This document shows positions 1 to 5,005 of a DNA stretch of 5,005 nt, piece by piece. The notes beneath the pieces are model-generated. The model saw only the letters and a program-made list of their open reading frames with translations, made no database searches and was not told the DNA's origin. Position 1 is the stretch's first letter, and the number at the start of each line of letters is the position of its first letter. The stretch is taken from NCBI GenBank assembly GCA_937927435.1, contig CALBDW010000015.1, forward strand, positions 1 through 5,005, read 5' to 3'. The DNA is from an uncultured Bdellovibrionales bacterium (GTDB lineage: Bacteria > Bdellovibrionota > Bdellovibrionia > Bdellovibrionales > JAMPXM01). The position numbers and the translations under genes were made by a program.

Positions 1-316
1 GATTACCAAAAACGCTTGATCCCGTTTAGACCTGTACTTTGCTGAGCGCTTACAATCTTTCCAATCAATCAGAAAGCATCAGAGAGTTTCATTAATTCCA
101 AGCCGATTGGATTGTCCCGTCGGGCTGATACATTCTGACCATCTATGATTCAATTCAGGAACGGATCTCCTTGGGGAGATGTCGCCAAAATCGCCAAAAC
201 TCTCCTCCCTCTCTTGTGGCCATCGCCTCGCTCCTTTGCTGTCAAAGAATGATCGAAGCGATGGGTTAAGGTTTTGTCGCCGAAACCCGAATGACGCAGT
301 CACTCATTGAGGCAAA
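1..316. other. Region without recognisable gene
   Basis: I see no convincing gene on either strand. A minus-strand frame from a GTG at 303 to about 79 stays open for 74 codons, but it has no ribosome site and no recognisable motif. Small structures present are a perfect 6-bp hairpin (ATCTCC/GGAGAT, 165-180, loop TTGG) with no T tract, and a 9-bp tandem duplication (TCGCCAAAA at 182-190 and 191-199). If the repeats at 317-398 are an IS21-family end, this stretch should be the inside of that element. However, no plus-strand frame here reads as the C-terminus of an IstB-type ATPase, so the interior is degraded, lost or of another kind. Confidence 0.5.
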
Positions 317-415
317 GGTGGGTCAATTTGCCCGAAATGGGTGGGTCAATTCGTTTGAAAACAGGTGGGTCAACAATCCTGAAAACGGGTGGGTCAATTA
401 AAGTGAAATCTGGCA
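317..415 (+). mobile_element. Four-copy terminal repeat, IS21-family-like insertion sequence end
   Basis: The 10-mer GGTGGGTCAA occurs at 317-326, 340-349, 364-373 and 388-397, spaced 23, 24 and 24 nt apart. Copies 2-4 are each followed by a related GTTTGAAAAC/CCTGAAAACG/AGTGAAATC tail, so the whole ~24-nt unit is repeated. IS21-family elements carry multiple long repeats at each end, bound by the IstA transposase, and their outer ends finish in CA. In remembered proteobacterial IS21 ends the GGTGGGTCAATTTT block is typical. The last unit here runs into TGGCA at 411-415, which I take as the likely outer boundary. No istA or istB gene is visible in the window, so this is an end only, or a remnant. 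An alternative is an iteron-like array, since 24 nt is close to two helical turns. Confidence 0.5.
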
Positions 416-691
416 GGCTGCAAAACAAAATATGCGCTATGACCCCAATGGCGCCAACGACGGTTTTTTTACAGACACCCGCTCAGCCACATTCAGTACT
501 CGACCTCAGGCAACCAGCGCACAAACACCGGCAACCTCAGCCAAACGAACTTCGACCTTGTTATCCTCTGGAAACTTGGTTGCTATCGAATTAAGCAACT
601 ACGAAGGGAAGCAAGAACTTACATTCCAGGCGGTGGGGGCCCGGCACCATGGGCACTCAGTCACTCGGGGTCGAAACCACCTTCTCGCTAA
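416..691 (+). pseudogene. Possible decayed 3' end of an unknown protein gene, frameshifted
   Basis: From just outside the putative insertion-sequence end, one frame (417 onward) reads AAKQNMRYDPNGANDGFF then TDTRSATF to about 494. A second frame reads QYSTSGNQRTNTGNLSQTNF then DLVILWKLG from 494, remaining open to TAA at 689-691. Adding one T near 491-494 would join them into a plausible continuous protein tail. The final alternating polar/hydrophobic run NFDLVILWKL resembles a terminal outer-membrane beta-strand. The original stop seems lost, because the residues after it look non-native. There is no start codon with a ribosome site; the ATG at 432 lacks one. I do not recognise the family. 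The simplest reading is an older gene cut by the insertion sequence and then eroded. It could also be chance coding. Confidence 0.3.
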
Positions 692-798
692 CCTAACTTC
701 CTCAAGATTTCACGGGCCATTTCAATTTCAACAAGCTGGCCGGTGACATATTGATGCACAATGCTTCCCGAAAGCGTTTGATAGTCCCGGGGGGGCAT
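688..798 (-). CDS. Small hypothetical protein, 36 residues
   Basis: This is a minus-strand ORF starting at ATG 798-796 and ending at TAG 690-688. The start is chosen because a near-ideal ribosome site, AAAAAGGAGG (815-806), lies 7 nt upstream. The same frame stays open upstream to a GTG at 966 (92 codons) and an ATG at 846 (52 codons), but neither has a Shine-Dalgarno sequence. The product begins MPPRDYQTLSGS. Its second half, QLVEIEMAREILRKLG, is a likely charged amphipathic helix. It has no signal peptide, membrane segment or cysteine, so a cytosolic peptide or small regulator is possible, but I do not recognise the family. Its 3' end overlaps the end of the putative decayed gene on the other strand by a few bases. 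The case rests on the ribosome site and the sensible composition; it could be the end of a degraded larger gene. Confidence 0.4.
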   Translation of the reverse strand: MPPRDYQTLSGSIVHQYVTGQLVEIEMAREILRKLG

Positions 799-805
799 AT
801 ACACC

Positions 806-815
806 CCTCCTTTTT
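806..815 (-). promoter_or_regulatory. Strong ribosome-binding site for the 36-residue ORF
   Basis: Read on the minus strand, this is AAAAAGGAGG followed by 7 nt and then ATG at 798. It is as strong as the ribosome site of the main gene and decides the start of the small ORF over the longer, unsupported GTG and ATG starts in the same frame. Confidence 0.45.
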
Positions 816-1061
816 CAAAGACGGCTAAATAGAAGTTGAGTTTCATGGATTCTAGCGTGTTCAACGATTGCCAGCAGATGGAGTTCGATACCTGACTCCT
901 GCGTGTACCAACTTGAAATGCAGAATTTATTTGTGCTGCTTCAGATTGAAACAGTTGGCGAGTCACGACAGGGGCGAGTTGAAAACATAATTTTACTCAC
1001 GAGCTTCAAAATCGAAAATTCCTGAATCATTTCATATAGGTAACGAAATGTTGCCGGGTAC
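816..1061. other. Intergenic stretch, no gene recognised
   Basis: There is no supported gene here. A minus-strand frame upstream of the 36-residue ORF is open to 966 but lacks a ribosome site. A TAGAAT hexamer on the minus strand (around 851-856) could be a -10 box for the small ORF, but no matching -35 box sits at 16-18 bp. The right-hand part (about 985-1050) is AT-rich. Confidence 0.45.
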
Positions 1062-1089
1062 TAAAGTTATCAGGGAAGCGGCCCGATTA
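1062..1089 (+). promoter_or_regulatory. Sigma-28 (FliA)-like promoter candidate
   Basis: TAAAGTTA (1062-1069) matches the enterobacterial FliA -35 consensus TAAAGTTT at 7 of 8 positions. After a 12-nt spacer, CCCGATTA (1082-1089) matches the -10 consensus GCCGATAA at 6 of 8, including the key CGAT core. The classical spacer is 11 nt, so this is 1 nt long. Transcription would start near 1096-1100, giving a leader of about 60-65 nt before the GTG at 1162. No sigma-70 pair of comparable quality is visible between 966 and 1161. In Bdellovibrio, FliA-type promoters are associated with attack-phase genes, which would suit a surface fibre. Two AATTTAGT repeats (1092-1099, 1101-1108) lie at the predicted start. 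Confidence 0.5.
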
Positions 1090-1148
1090 AAAATTTAGTT
1101 AATTTAGTCGAGGTGACCGCGGGCGTGCAGCTTGCGAGCTTGAGTTAA

Positions 1149-1155
1149 AAGGAGG
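1149..1155 (+). promoter_or_regulatory. Ribosome-binding site of the fibre gene
   Basis: AAGGAGG is followed by a 6-nt spacer and then GTG at 1162. The site fixes the GTG as the start. The only other in-frame candidate before the hydrophobic signal segment is a GTG at 1219, which has no comparable site. Confidence 0.85.
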
Positions 1156-1161
1156 ACGTTT

Positions 1162-1323
1162 GTGCGGTTGAACTCAAATCATCCGGCTCGTCATAGCGTC
1201 AAGCTTGCACAGGTTAAGGTGCATGCACCTCTTTCTGAATTCGTCACCGGATTAGTCTTCCCGAATAGGCTTTCGCTCCTCGTTTTTCTTGCAGCCCTTC
1301 TCTTATTTAGTTCTGCATCGGCA
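1162..1323 (+). other. Long signal peptide of the fibre protein
   Basis: Residues 37-50 (LSLLVFLAALLLFS) form the hydrophobic core, and SASA then NS gives a typical signal-peptidase I site after Ala54. The n-region ahead of it is unusually long, about 36 residues with several basic and His residues. The strong ribosome site at 1149-1155 supports translation from the far start, so the length appears genuine. Export through Sec into the periplasm, then to the surface, is inferred. Confidence 0.75.
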
Positions 1324-4300
1324 AATTCAAAACTGACCTATCATGGGCGCATCGTGAAACCTGATGGCACACCAATGGAGGGCCAAGTTGAGTTTAAAAT
1401 CCAGATTCGGACTCCAGGTCCTGAGAACTGTTTGCTTTACGAAGAGACTCAAGAAAAGCCCATTATAAACGGCGTCTTTGCTCTGAACGTCGGTGAAGGC
1501 AATCGTCAGAGTGGCAGTTTGGATCTTGAAAGGGTCTTTCAAAACCGCGGGACGTTTTCAAATTTATCAAATTGCGAAGGGGGTTTAACGAGTTACACGG
1601 CTGAAGAGAACGACGGTCGAAAGCTCTTGATTTCATTCCGTGACATCACGAACGGCCCTTCGTCATGGGAAAACCTTCCCGAGACAACAATCAACTTCGT
1701 GCCCCTTGCGATTGAAGCGCAAAGTGTCGGTGGCTTTAATGCCAAGCACTTGCTTCGCGTCGTTGAAGACGGCGGAAGTGAGACGCCTCATGAGGTGGGT
1801 GCACTTACGAAATCACAATTTGACACTTTAATGGATTGGCTCACGGGCGGGTTACCCATTGGCGGTGGTGGCGTTGGCGTGACGAGTGTCACGGCGCAAA
1901 GCCCACTTGTTGTGGGCGGGAGTCCTGCAACTCCTCAAATCTCTATTCCGCAAGCTGATGCGAATACCGACGGTTATCTTTCACATGTCGATTGGCAAAG
2001 ATTTGATTCGAAGCAAGATGCCGGAAACTACATTACGGCCTTAACTGATGATGTTGTGGCCACAGGTCCGCCGGGATCAGGCTCTGCAAGCGCGATCATT
2101 CAACCCGGTGCCGTGACCACGGGTAAAATCGCAAATGAAGCTGTGACTTATGAAAAAATCCAAAAAGTTCAAAGCGGTCACCTTCTCGGTCGCGCCGAGG
2201 CAACGGACGGGACGGTTCAAGAAATCAAGGTTGGGGCGGGCCTAGAGATTTCAAACGGAGAACTGATCGCGACAGGCGGTGGCGGCAGTGCTGGCACAGT
2301 TACAAGCGTGTCGTCGACGAATGCTTATCTCACTGTTATAAACGGTACAACAACGCCGCAACTCACATTGAATGTTGGAACGGGAGTCAACACGGTTGCG
2401 GCCGGCGATGACACACGCATTGTGAATGCCGTTCAGAGAACGGGCGACACGATGAGTGGTCCGCTTGAGCTACCGCAAGATGGGCTTAAGGTTGGTGCGG
2501 ATCAAATCGTTGCAATTGATGGAAAAGTCGGTATTGGAACGAATTCGCCAAGCGTGCTTCTTGATGTCGCGGGTGCTTTGAGAATCGCCGGAGATGGCAA
2601 TGAGGATTGCGGAACGGTTGGCCCCGGTACGATTCGTTACAACAGTGGCGCGCTTCAGTTTTGTAATGGTTCTTCGTGGCAAACGCTTGGCGTGAGCGGC
2701 GCGGGACTCACGACACTCAATACCTTAACAAGCCCGGTGCAGAAATTTGCGACGGGAACGTCGGGAACGGAGTTTAACATAGACTCTTCCGGTGACACGC
2801 ACACGTTCAATATCCCGATGGCGTCAACTGGAGGTGTGACGGCAGGTCTTCTATCGAATGCGGATTATCAGGCATTCAGTTCAAAGCTCGGTACAGAGCT
2901 CGACGCTGGCCACATTTATATCGGTAATGCCTCGAACCAGGCGACGGCAGTCACGCCAGGTGGCGATGTTTCGATGAGTAATGCTGGTGAGTTCGCGATT
3001 GAGAAACTCCGTGGACATACGCTGAGTGCGGATCCTCCTGTTGACGGCCAAGTATTGAAATATGTTGGAGGCGGAGTCGACGAGTGGCGCCCGGCGAATA
3101 TCACGTTCGACGACATTAAGAACGGCTTGGGCGGTTCCGCTTTCAATATTGCTGGGTGCGATGCCGGACAAATGATCAAGTGGTCGTCGTTGACGGACAC
3201 GTTCATGTGCGAAGACATCTCGATCACGACTGCGCAAATCAGTGACATGAGTGCTGTGGGAAGAGATCTTGCGACATCGGCTGATGCCGCTGTGGCTCGT
3301 TTGGCGATCAATGCAATGGAAGCCGTTGCTCCCGGTGCGAGCGGCGAGGTTTTGCAAAGTGACGGCACGAATTGGGTGAGCGCGCCCATCAGCGTAAGCG
3401 CTTCAAACTTTGGCGCCCAAACACCGAACCAGGTGCTTGCGGGTCCGGCATCGGGCGGAGCGGGAGCCCCGTCGTTCCGTGCTCTTGTGGAGGCTGATAT
3501 TCCGGGCCTCGATGCGGCGAAGATCACGAGCGGCACACTTCCCATCGCACAGGGCGGTACGGGTTCAACCACGGGCTCGATCACGGGAAGCGGAGCTTTG
3601 ACTTTCGCGGCCGGTGGTACAAACCAAAACGTCACGCTCACCCCCAGCGGTACGGGATACACGATATTAAACGGCAACGTCGGCATTGGCACGACGGCGC
3701 CAACAGATAAGCTGGTTGTCCAAAGCACGGAAGTTCGTGCGGCCATCGCAAGAAACACGGCCGAAAAAGAAATGGATGACTCTTCGACGGGGGGTGGGGT
3801 CGAAATTTTTGGTGGCGATATTCATCTCGTACGCAGTTCGGATGATCCCGTGTATTGGGATACTGCATTGCGAGCCTACAACTATGGCGACGCCACAGTT
3901 GGCTCTTCCATCTCCCTCAGACGGGCGCGCGGAACCCGTGCTTCTCCAAATTACCTCCAAATTGGTGACTCAATTGGCGAAATAAACTTCCGGCCTATAA
4001 GAATCGATGGAGCGACCTACGTGGGGCAGGCTATAGGTGGCGCGATGATTTCGGCTATTGCCGCCGAGAATCACTCAGCATCGGCGTACGGTACTCACTT
4101 GAGATTTTTGACGGCAGATCTAGGAACTACCGATCCCAGCGAACGATTGCGCATTTCCGCTAACGGCAACGTGGGGATTGGAACCACATCGCCCGATGAG
4201 CGCCTCGTTGTTTACAATGGTTCAACGACCGGAAAGTACACGACTGCTGGTTGGACTCACTCTTCGGATATTCGATTGAAACACGACATTGCTCCGCTTA

Positions 4301-4644
4301 AGAATTCGCTTGATAAAATCCTCAAACTTCAAGGGGTTGAATACAAGTTCAATGCTGATCCCAATAACGAAAAGCAGATTGGTTTCATCGCTCAAGAGGT
4401 CGAGCCGGTTTTCCCTGAAGTCGTGAAGACCGACCAAGACGGCTTCAAATCGATGGTTTACAGCAACCTCGTAGCACCGCTCGTTGAGGCCGTTAAAACG
4501 CTCTACGACCGCATTCTCGGTATCGAAAGCCACCAGAGTGCTCAGGACCGCGAGATTGCCTCAGTTAAAGCCGAGAATGCGGCCATGAAGGCTTACCTCT
4601 GCGAAAAAGATCCATCGGCACCGTTCTGTGAAAAGGCTCACTGA
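1162..4644 (+). CDS. Exported mosaic fibre/adhesin with C-terminal Peptidase_S74 chaperone domain (Bdellovibrio MAT-like)
   Basis: The protein has 1160 residues and is probably a trimeric surface fibre used for adhesion. Order of parts: signal peptide 1-54; an N-terminal domain at about 57-187 (LTYHGRIVKPDGTP opening, Cys90 and Cys138); a Gly-rich linker at 230-240; then tail-fibre shaft repeats. These include VTSVTAQSPL (241-250) and TSVSSTNAYL (381-390), each followed by a TPQ-type strand, AGDDTRI-NA (about 414-423), three VGIGT-P-LLDV/LVV motifs (456, 840, 1004), GQVLKY/GQMIKW/GEVLQS units (629, 669, 728) and GTLPIAQGGTGSTT (791-804). A tip-like insert follows at 854-993, then the S74 intramolecular chaperone at about 1030-1115 and a coiled coil to the end. 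In the family, S74 assembles the trimer and then cuts itself off. The gene stands alone, with a FliA-like promoter upstream and a structured terminator after it. The alternative is a prophage tail fibre, but the signal peptide, N-terminal domain and lack of phage neighbours argue against it. Confidence 0.85.
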   Translation: MRLNSNHPARHSVKLAQVKVHAPLSEFVTGLVFPNRLSLLVFLAALLLFSSASANSKLTYHGRIVKPDGTPMEGQVEFKIQIRTPGPENCLLYEETQEKPIINGVFALNVGEGNRQSGSLDLERVFQNRGTFSNLSNCEGGLTSYTAEENDGRKLLISFRDITNGPSSWENLPETTINFVPLAIEAQSVGGFNAKHLLRVVEDGGSETPHEVGALTKSQFDTLMDWLTGGLPIGGGGVGVTSVTAQSPLVVGGSPATPQISIPQADANTDGYLSHVDWQRFDSKQDAGNYITALTDDVVATGPPGSGSASAIIQPGAVTTGKIANEAVTYEKIQKVQSGHLLGRAEATDGTVQEIKVGAGLEISNGELIATGGGGSAGTVTSVSSTNAYLTVINGTTTPQLTLNVGTGVNTVAAGDDTRIVNAVQRTGDTMSGPLELPQDGLKVGADQIVAIDGKVGIGTNSPSVLLDVAGALRIAGDGNEDCGTVGPGTIRYNSGALQFCNGSSWQTLGVSGAGLTTLNTLTSPVQKFATGTSGTEFNIDSSGDTHTFNIPMASTGGVTAGLLSNADYQAFSSKLGTELDAGHIYIGNASNQATAVTPGGDVSMSNAGEFAIEKLRGHTLSADPPVDGQVLKYVGGGVDEWRPANITFDDIKNGLGGSAFNIAGCDAGQMIKWSSLTDTFMCEDISITTAQISDMSAVGRDLATSADAAVARLAINAMEAVAPGASGEVLQSDGTNWVSAPISVSASNFGAQTPNQVLAGPASGGAGAPSFRALVEADIPGLDAAKITSGTLPIAQGGTGSTTGSITGSGALTFAAGGTNQNVTLTPSGTGYTILNGNVGIGTTAPTDKLVVQSTEVRAAIARNTAEKEMDDSSTGGGVEIFGGDIHLVRSSDDPVYWDTALRAYNYGDATVGSSISLRRARGTRASPNYLQIGDSIGEINFRPIRIDGATYVGQAIGGAMISAIAAENHSASAYGTHLRFLTADLGTTDPSERLRISANGNVGIGTTSPDERLVVYNGSTTGKYTTAGWTHSSDIRLKHDIAPLKNSLDKILKLQGVEYKFNADPNNEKQIGFIAQEVEPVFPEVVKTDQDGFKSMVYSNLVAPLVEAVKTLYDRILGIESHQSAQDREIASVKAENAAMKAYLCEKDPSAPFCEKAH
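2521..4212 (+). repeat. Three VGIGT shaft motifs within the fibre gene
   Basis: At protein level, G-K/N-VGIGT-(N/T)-(S/A)-P followed by a hydrophobic L-(L/V)-(D/V)-V strand occurs at residues 454-470, 838-853 and 1002-1017 (about 2521-2571, 3673-3720 and 4165-4212). This motif is widespread in phage tail fibres and MAT-type proteins, where it connects shaft modules and often precedes a head or tip domain. The DNA of the three copies has diverged at third positions, so they are old copies. The second and third copies bracket the insert at 3721-4140. Confidence 0.7.
3721..4140 (+). other. Tip-like variable cassette (residues 854-993) of the fibre
   Basis: The segment lies between the second and third VGIGT motifs. 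It contains SSISLRRARGTRASP (915-929), GDSIGEINF (935-943) and LRFLTADLGTTDPSERLRIS (980-999, crossing the right edge), a pattern I recall from phage tail and receptor-binding proteins. Its codon use stands out: I count 3 ATA and 4 AGA codons in these 140 codons, against 4 ATA and 4 AGA in the other ~1020. That fits a module acquired separately from the shaft. It is likely a globular or beta-rich exposed domain and hence a candidate ligand-binding part, but no binding residues can be named from sequence. Confidence 0.5.
4249..4641 (+). other. Peptidase_S74 intramolecular chaperone domain and coiled-coil tail
   Basis: SSDIRLKHDI (1034-1043) carries the S-D-x-R-x-K signature. Ser1035 and Lys1040 have the five-residue spacing of the catalytic Ser-Lys pair of the endosialidase-type chaperones. 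GFIAQEVEPVFPEVV (1074-1088) and VYSNLVAPLVEAVKTL (1099-1114) are the other conserved blocks. The tail is a helical, probably trimeric coiled coil (about 1108-1146), then CEKDPSAPFC (1147-1156). Cleavage just ahead of Ser1035 would release a chaperone of about 126 residues after the fibre trimer folds. Activity is inferred from intact residues. Confidence 0.9.
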
Positions 4645-4645
4645 T

Positions 4646-4736
4646 CTCCCGTGTCGCCTACCCCTGTCCACAGGTGCGCGGCACCTTGGAGCTTGAGTCG
4701 CGAGCGACACGTCTTGGGAGCGAGTTTTGCTGTTCT
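4646..4736 (+). terminator. Nested hairpin with T-rich tail after the fibre gene, probable terminator
   Basis: CTCCC (4646-4650) pairs with GGGAG (4716-4720). Directly inside, GTGTCGC (4651-4657) pairs perfectly with GCGACAC (4704-4710), with a 5-nt bulge GTCTT between the two 3' arms. Enclosed is AGGTGC-GCG-GCACCT (4672-4686), a perfect 6-bp hairpin. The structure begins 2 nt after the TGA and is followed by TTTTGCTGTTCTT (4725-4737). It is larger and less T-rich than a standard Rho-independent terminator. The alternative is an mRNA-stabilising 3' structure. Confidence 0.5.
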
Positions 4737-4739
4737 TGA

Positions 4740-5005
4740 TTCCGAAATTCTCATCAATTTCAAATTCTTAGCATACGTGAAGCAAAAAAAGTGACTCCTC
4801 AGTCATCCGGTCGTTGCCAAATCGAAAACAAACACATTCCAGCGTCAAGACGGCATAGGTTTTGATGGTAAATTATCGTTTTTAACGAAACCACTTCCCC
4901 TAGGTAAGGATCGGCTCTTCTCACTTAACTGGACATCGTTTCAAAATTCTTTTGTAAGACAAGCACTTAGGGTTCTCAGTCGGTAATTTCGGAAGCTCTT
5001 ATATC
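4740..5005. other. AT-rich intergenic region, no gene recognised
   Basis: Neither strand offers a supported coding region to the right edge. TTCCGAAATT (4740-4749) has an exact inverted copy, AATTTCGGAA, at 4985-4994. A small hairpin TCGTT-TTT-AACGA lies at 4876-4888. Neither can be assigned a role. The region probably holds the spacer and perhaps the control sequences of a gene beyond the window. Confidence 0.5.
4784..4805 (-). terminator. Weak minus-strand terminator candidate
   Basis: Read on the minus strand, TGACT-GAGG-AGTCA (5-bp stem, tetraloop) is followed by a C and then seven Ts (4790-4784). That is the layout of an intrinsic terminator for leftward transcription, which would converge on the fibre gene. 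The stem is short and only moderately GC-rich. No minus-strand coding frame ends nearby: all three frames from the right edge meet stops early. What it would terminate is therefore unknown. Confidence 0.25.

Noticed and set aside
165..180. ATCTCC-TTGG-GGAGAT hairpin as a terminator
   Set aside because: It is a perfect 6-bp stem, but no T tract follows on either strand and no gene ends just before it.
79..303. Minus-strand 74-codon frame
   Set aside because: It has a GTG start without a ribosome site, no recognisable motif and an unconvincing composition.
317..398. CRISPR array or plasmid iterons
   Set aside because: The conserved core is only 10-11 nt with 13-14 nt between cores, far too short for CRISPR repeats and spacers. 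No cas or replication gene is present, and an IS21-type end explains the pattern better.
307..594. Plus-strand 95-codon frame with an 8-residue GGSI-LKT protein repeat
   Set aside because: The protein repeat only mirrors the 24-nt DNA repeat of the putative insertion-sequence end (24 is divisible by 3). There is no ribosome site, and the frame runs across the element boundary.
626..650. GC-rich near-palindrome (GGTGGGGGCCCGGCACC and CCATGG) as a terminator for the small minus-strand ORF
   Set aside because: Internal pairs mismatch, and there is no T tract on the minus strand.
2916..3758. Minus-strand 280-codon open frame opposite the fibre gene
   Set aside because: It lies wholly inside the clearly coding plus-strand gene. 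Its length comes from the Gly/Ala/Thr-rich codons of the sense strand, and it shows no family motif.

Overview
The window looks like an accessory, surface-protein locus from a predatory-type bacterium of the Bdellovibrio lineage (Bdellovibrionota/Oligoflexia). The assignment rests on one gene. Its N-terminal exported domain (a 'YHGRIVKPDGTP'-type opening), its phage-tail-fibre-like shaft, its C-terminal Peptidase_S74 chaperone and its closing 'AENAAMKAYLCEKDPSAPFC' tail match the mosaic fibre (MAT-type) proteins of Bdellovibrio. This is recall of family patterns; no database search was possible.

Layout. Bases 1-316 hold no recognisable gene. Bases 317-415 carry four copies of GGTGGGTCAA at 23-24 nt spacing, resembling the multi-repeat terminus of an IS21-family element. 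Immediately to the right, bases 416-691 read like the broken 3' end of an older protein gene (two frames joined by an apparent frameshift), possibly cut by that element. A 36-residue ORF with a very strong Shine-Dalgarno lies on the minus strand at 688-798. Bases 816-1061 are non-coding as far as I can tell. A sigma-28 (FliA)-like promoter candidate sits at 1062-1089, about 70 nt ahead of the main gene.

The main gene (1162-4644, 1160 aa, GTG start with a good ribosome site) fills most of the window and stands alone, in no operon. It encodes an exported, probably trimeric, fibre: long signal peptide, N-terminal domain, several hundred residues of tail-fibre-type repeats, a tip-like insert with distinctive codon use, and a self-cleaving S74 intramolecular chaperone with its Ser-Lys pair intact. 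All eight cysteines fall into four local pairs. Directly after the stop codon is a nested inverted-repeat structure ending in a T-rich tract, a plausible terminator. The last ~270 bases are AT-rich and hold no gene.

Working together: the FliA-like promoter and the fibre fit a model in which a motile attack-phase cell expresses a surface adhesin for prey contact. That model is inference. The sequence itself supports the modular fibre architecture, the S74 domain and the codon-distinct cassette.
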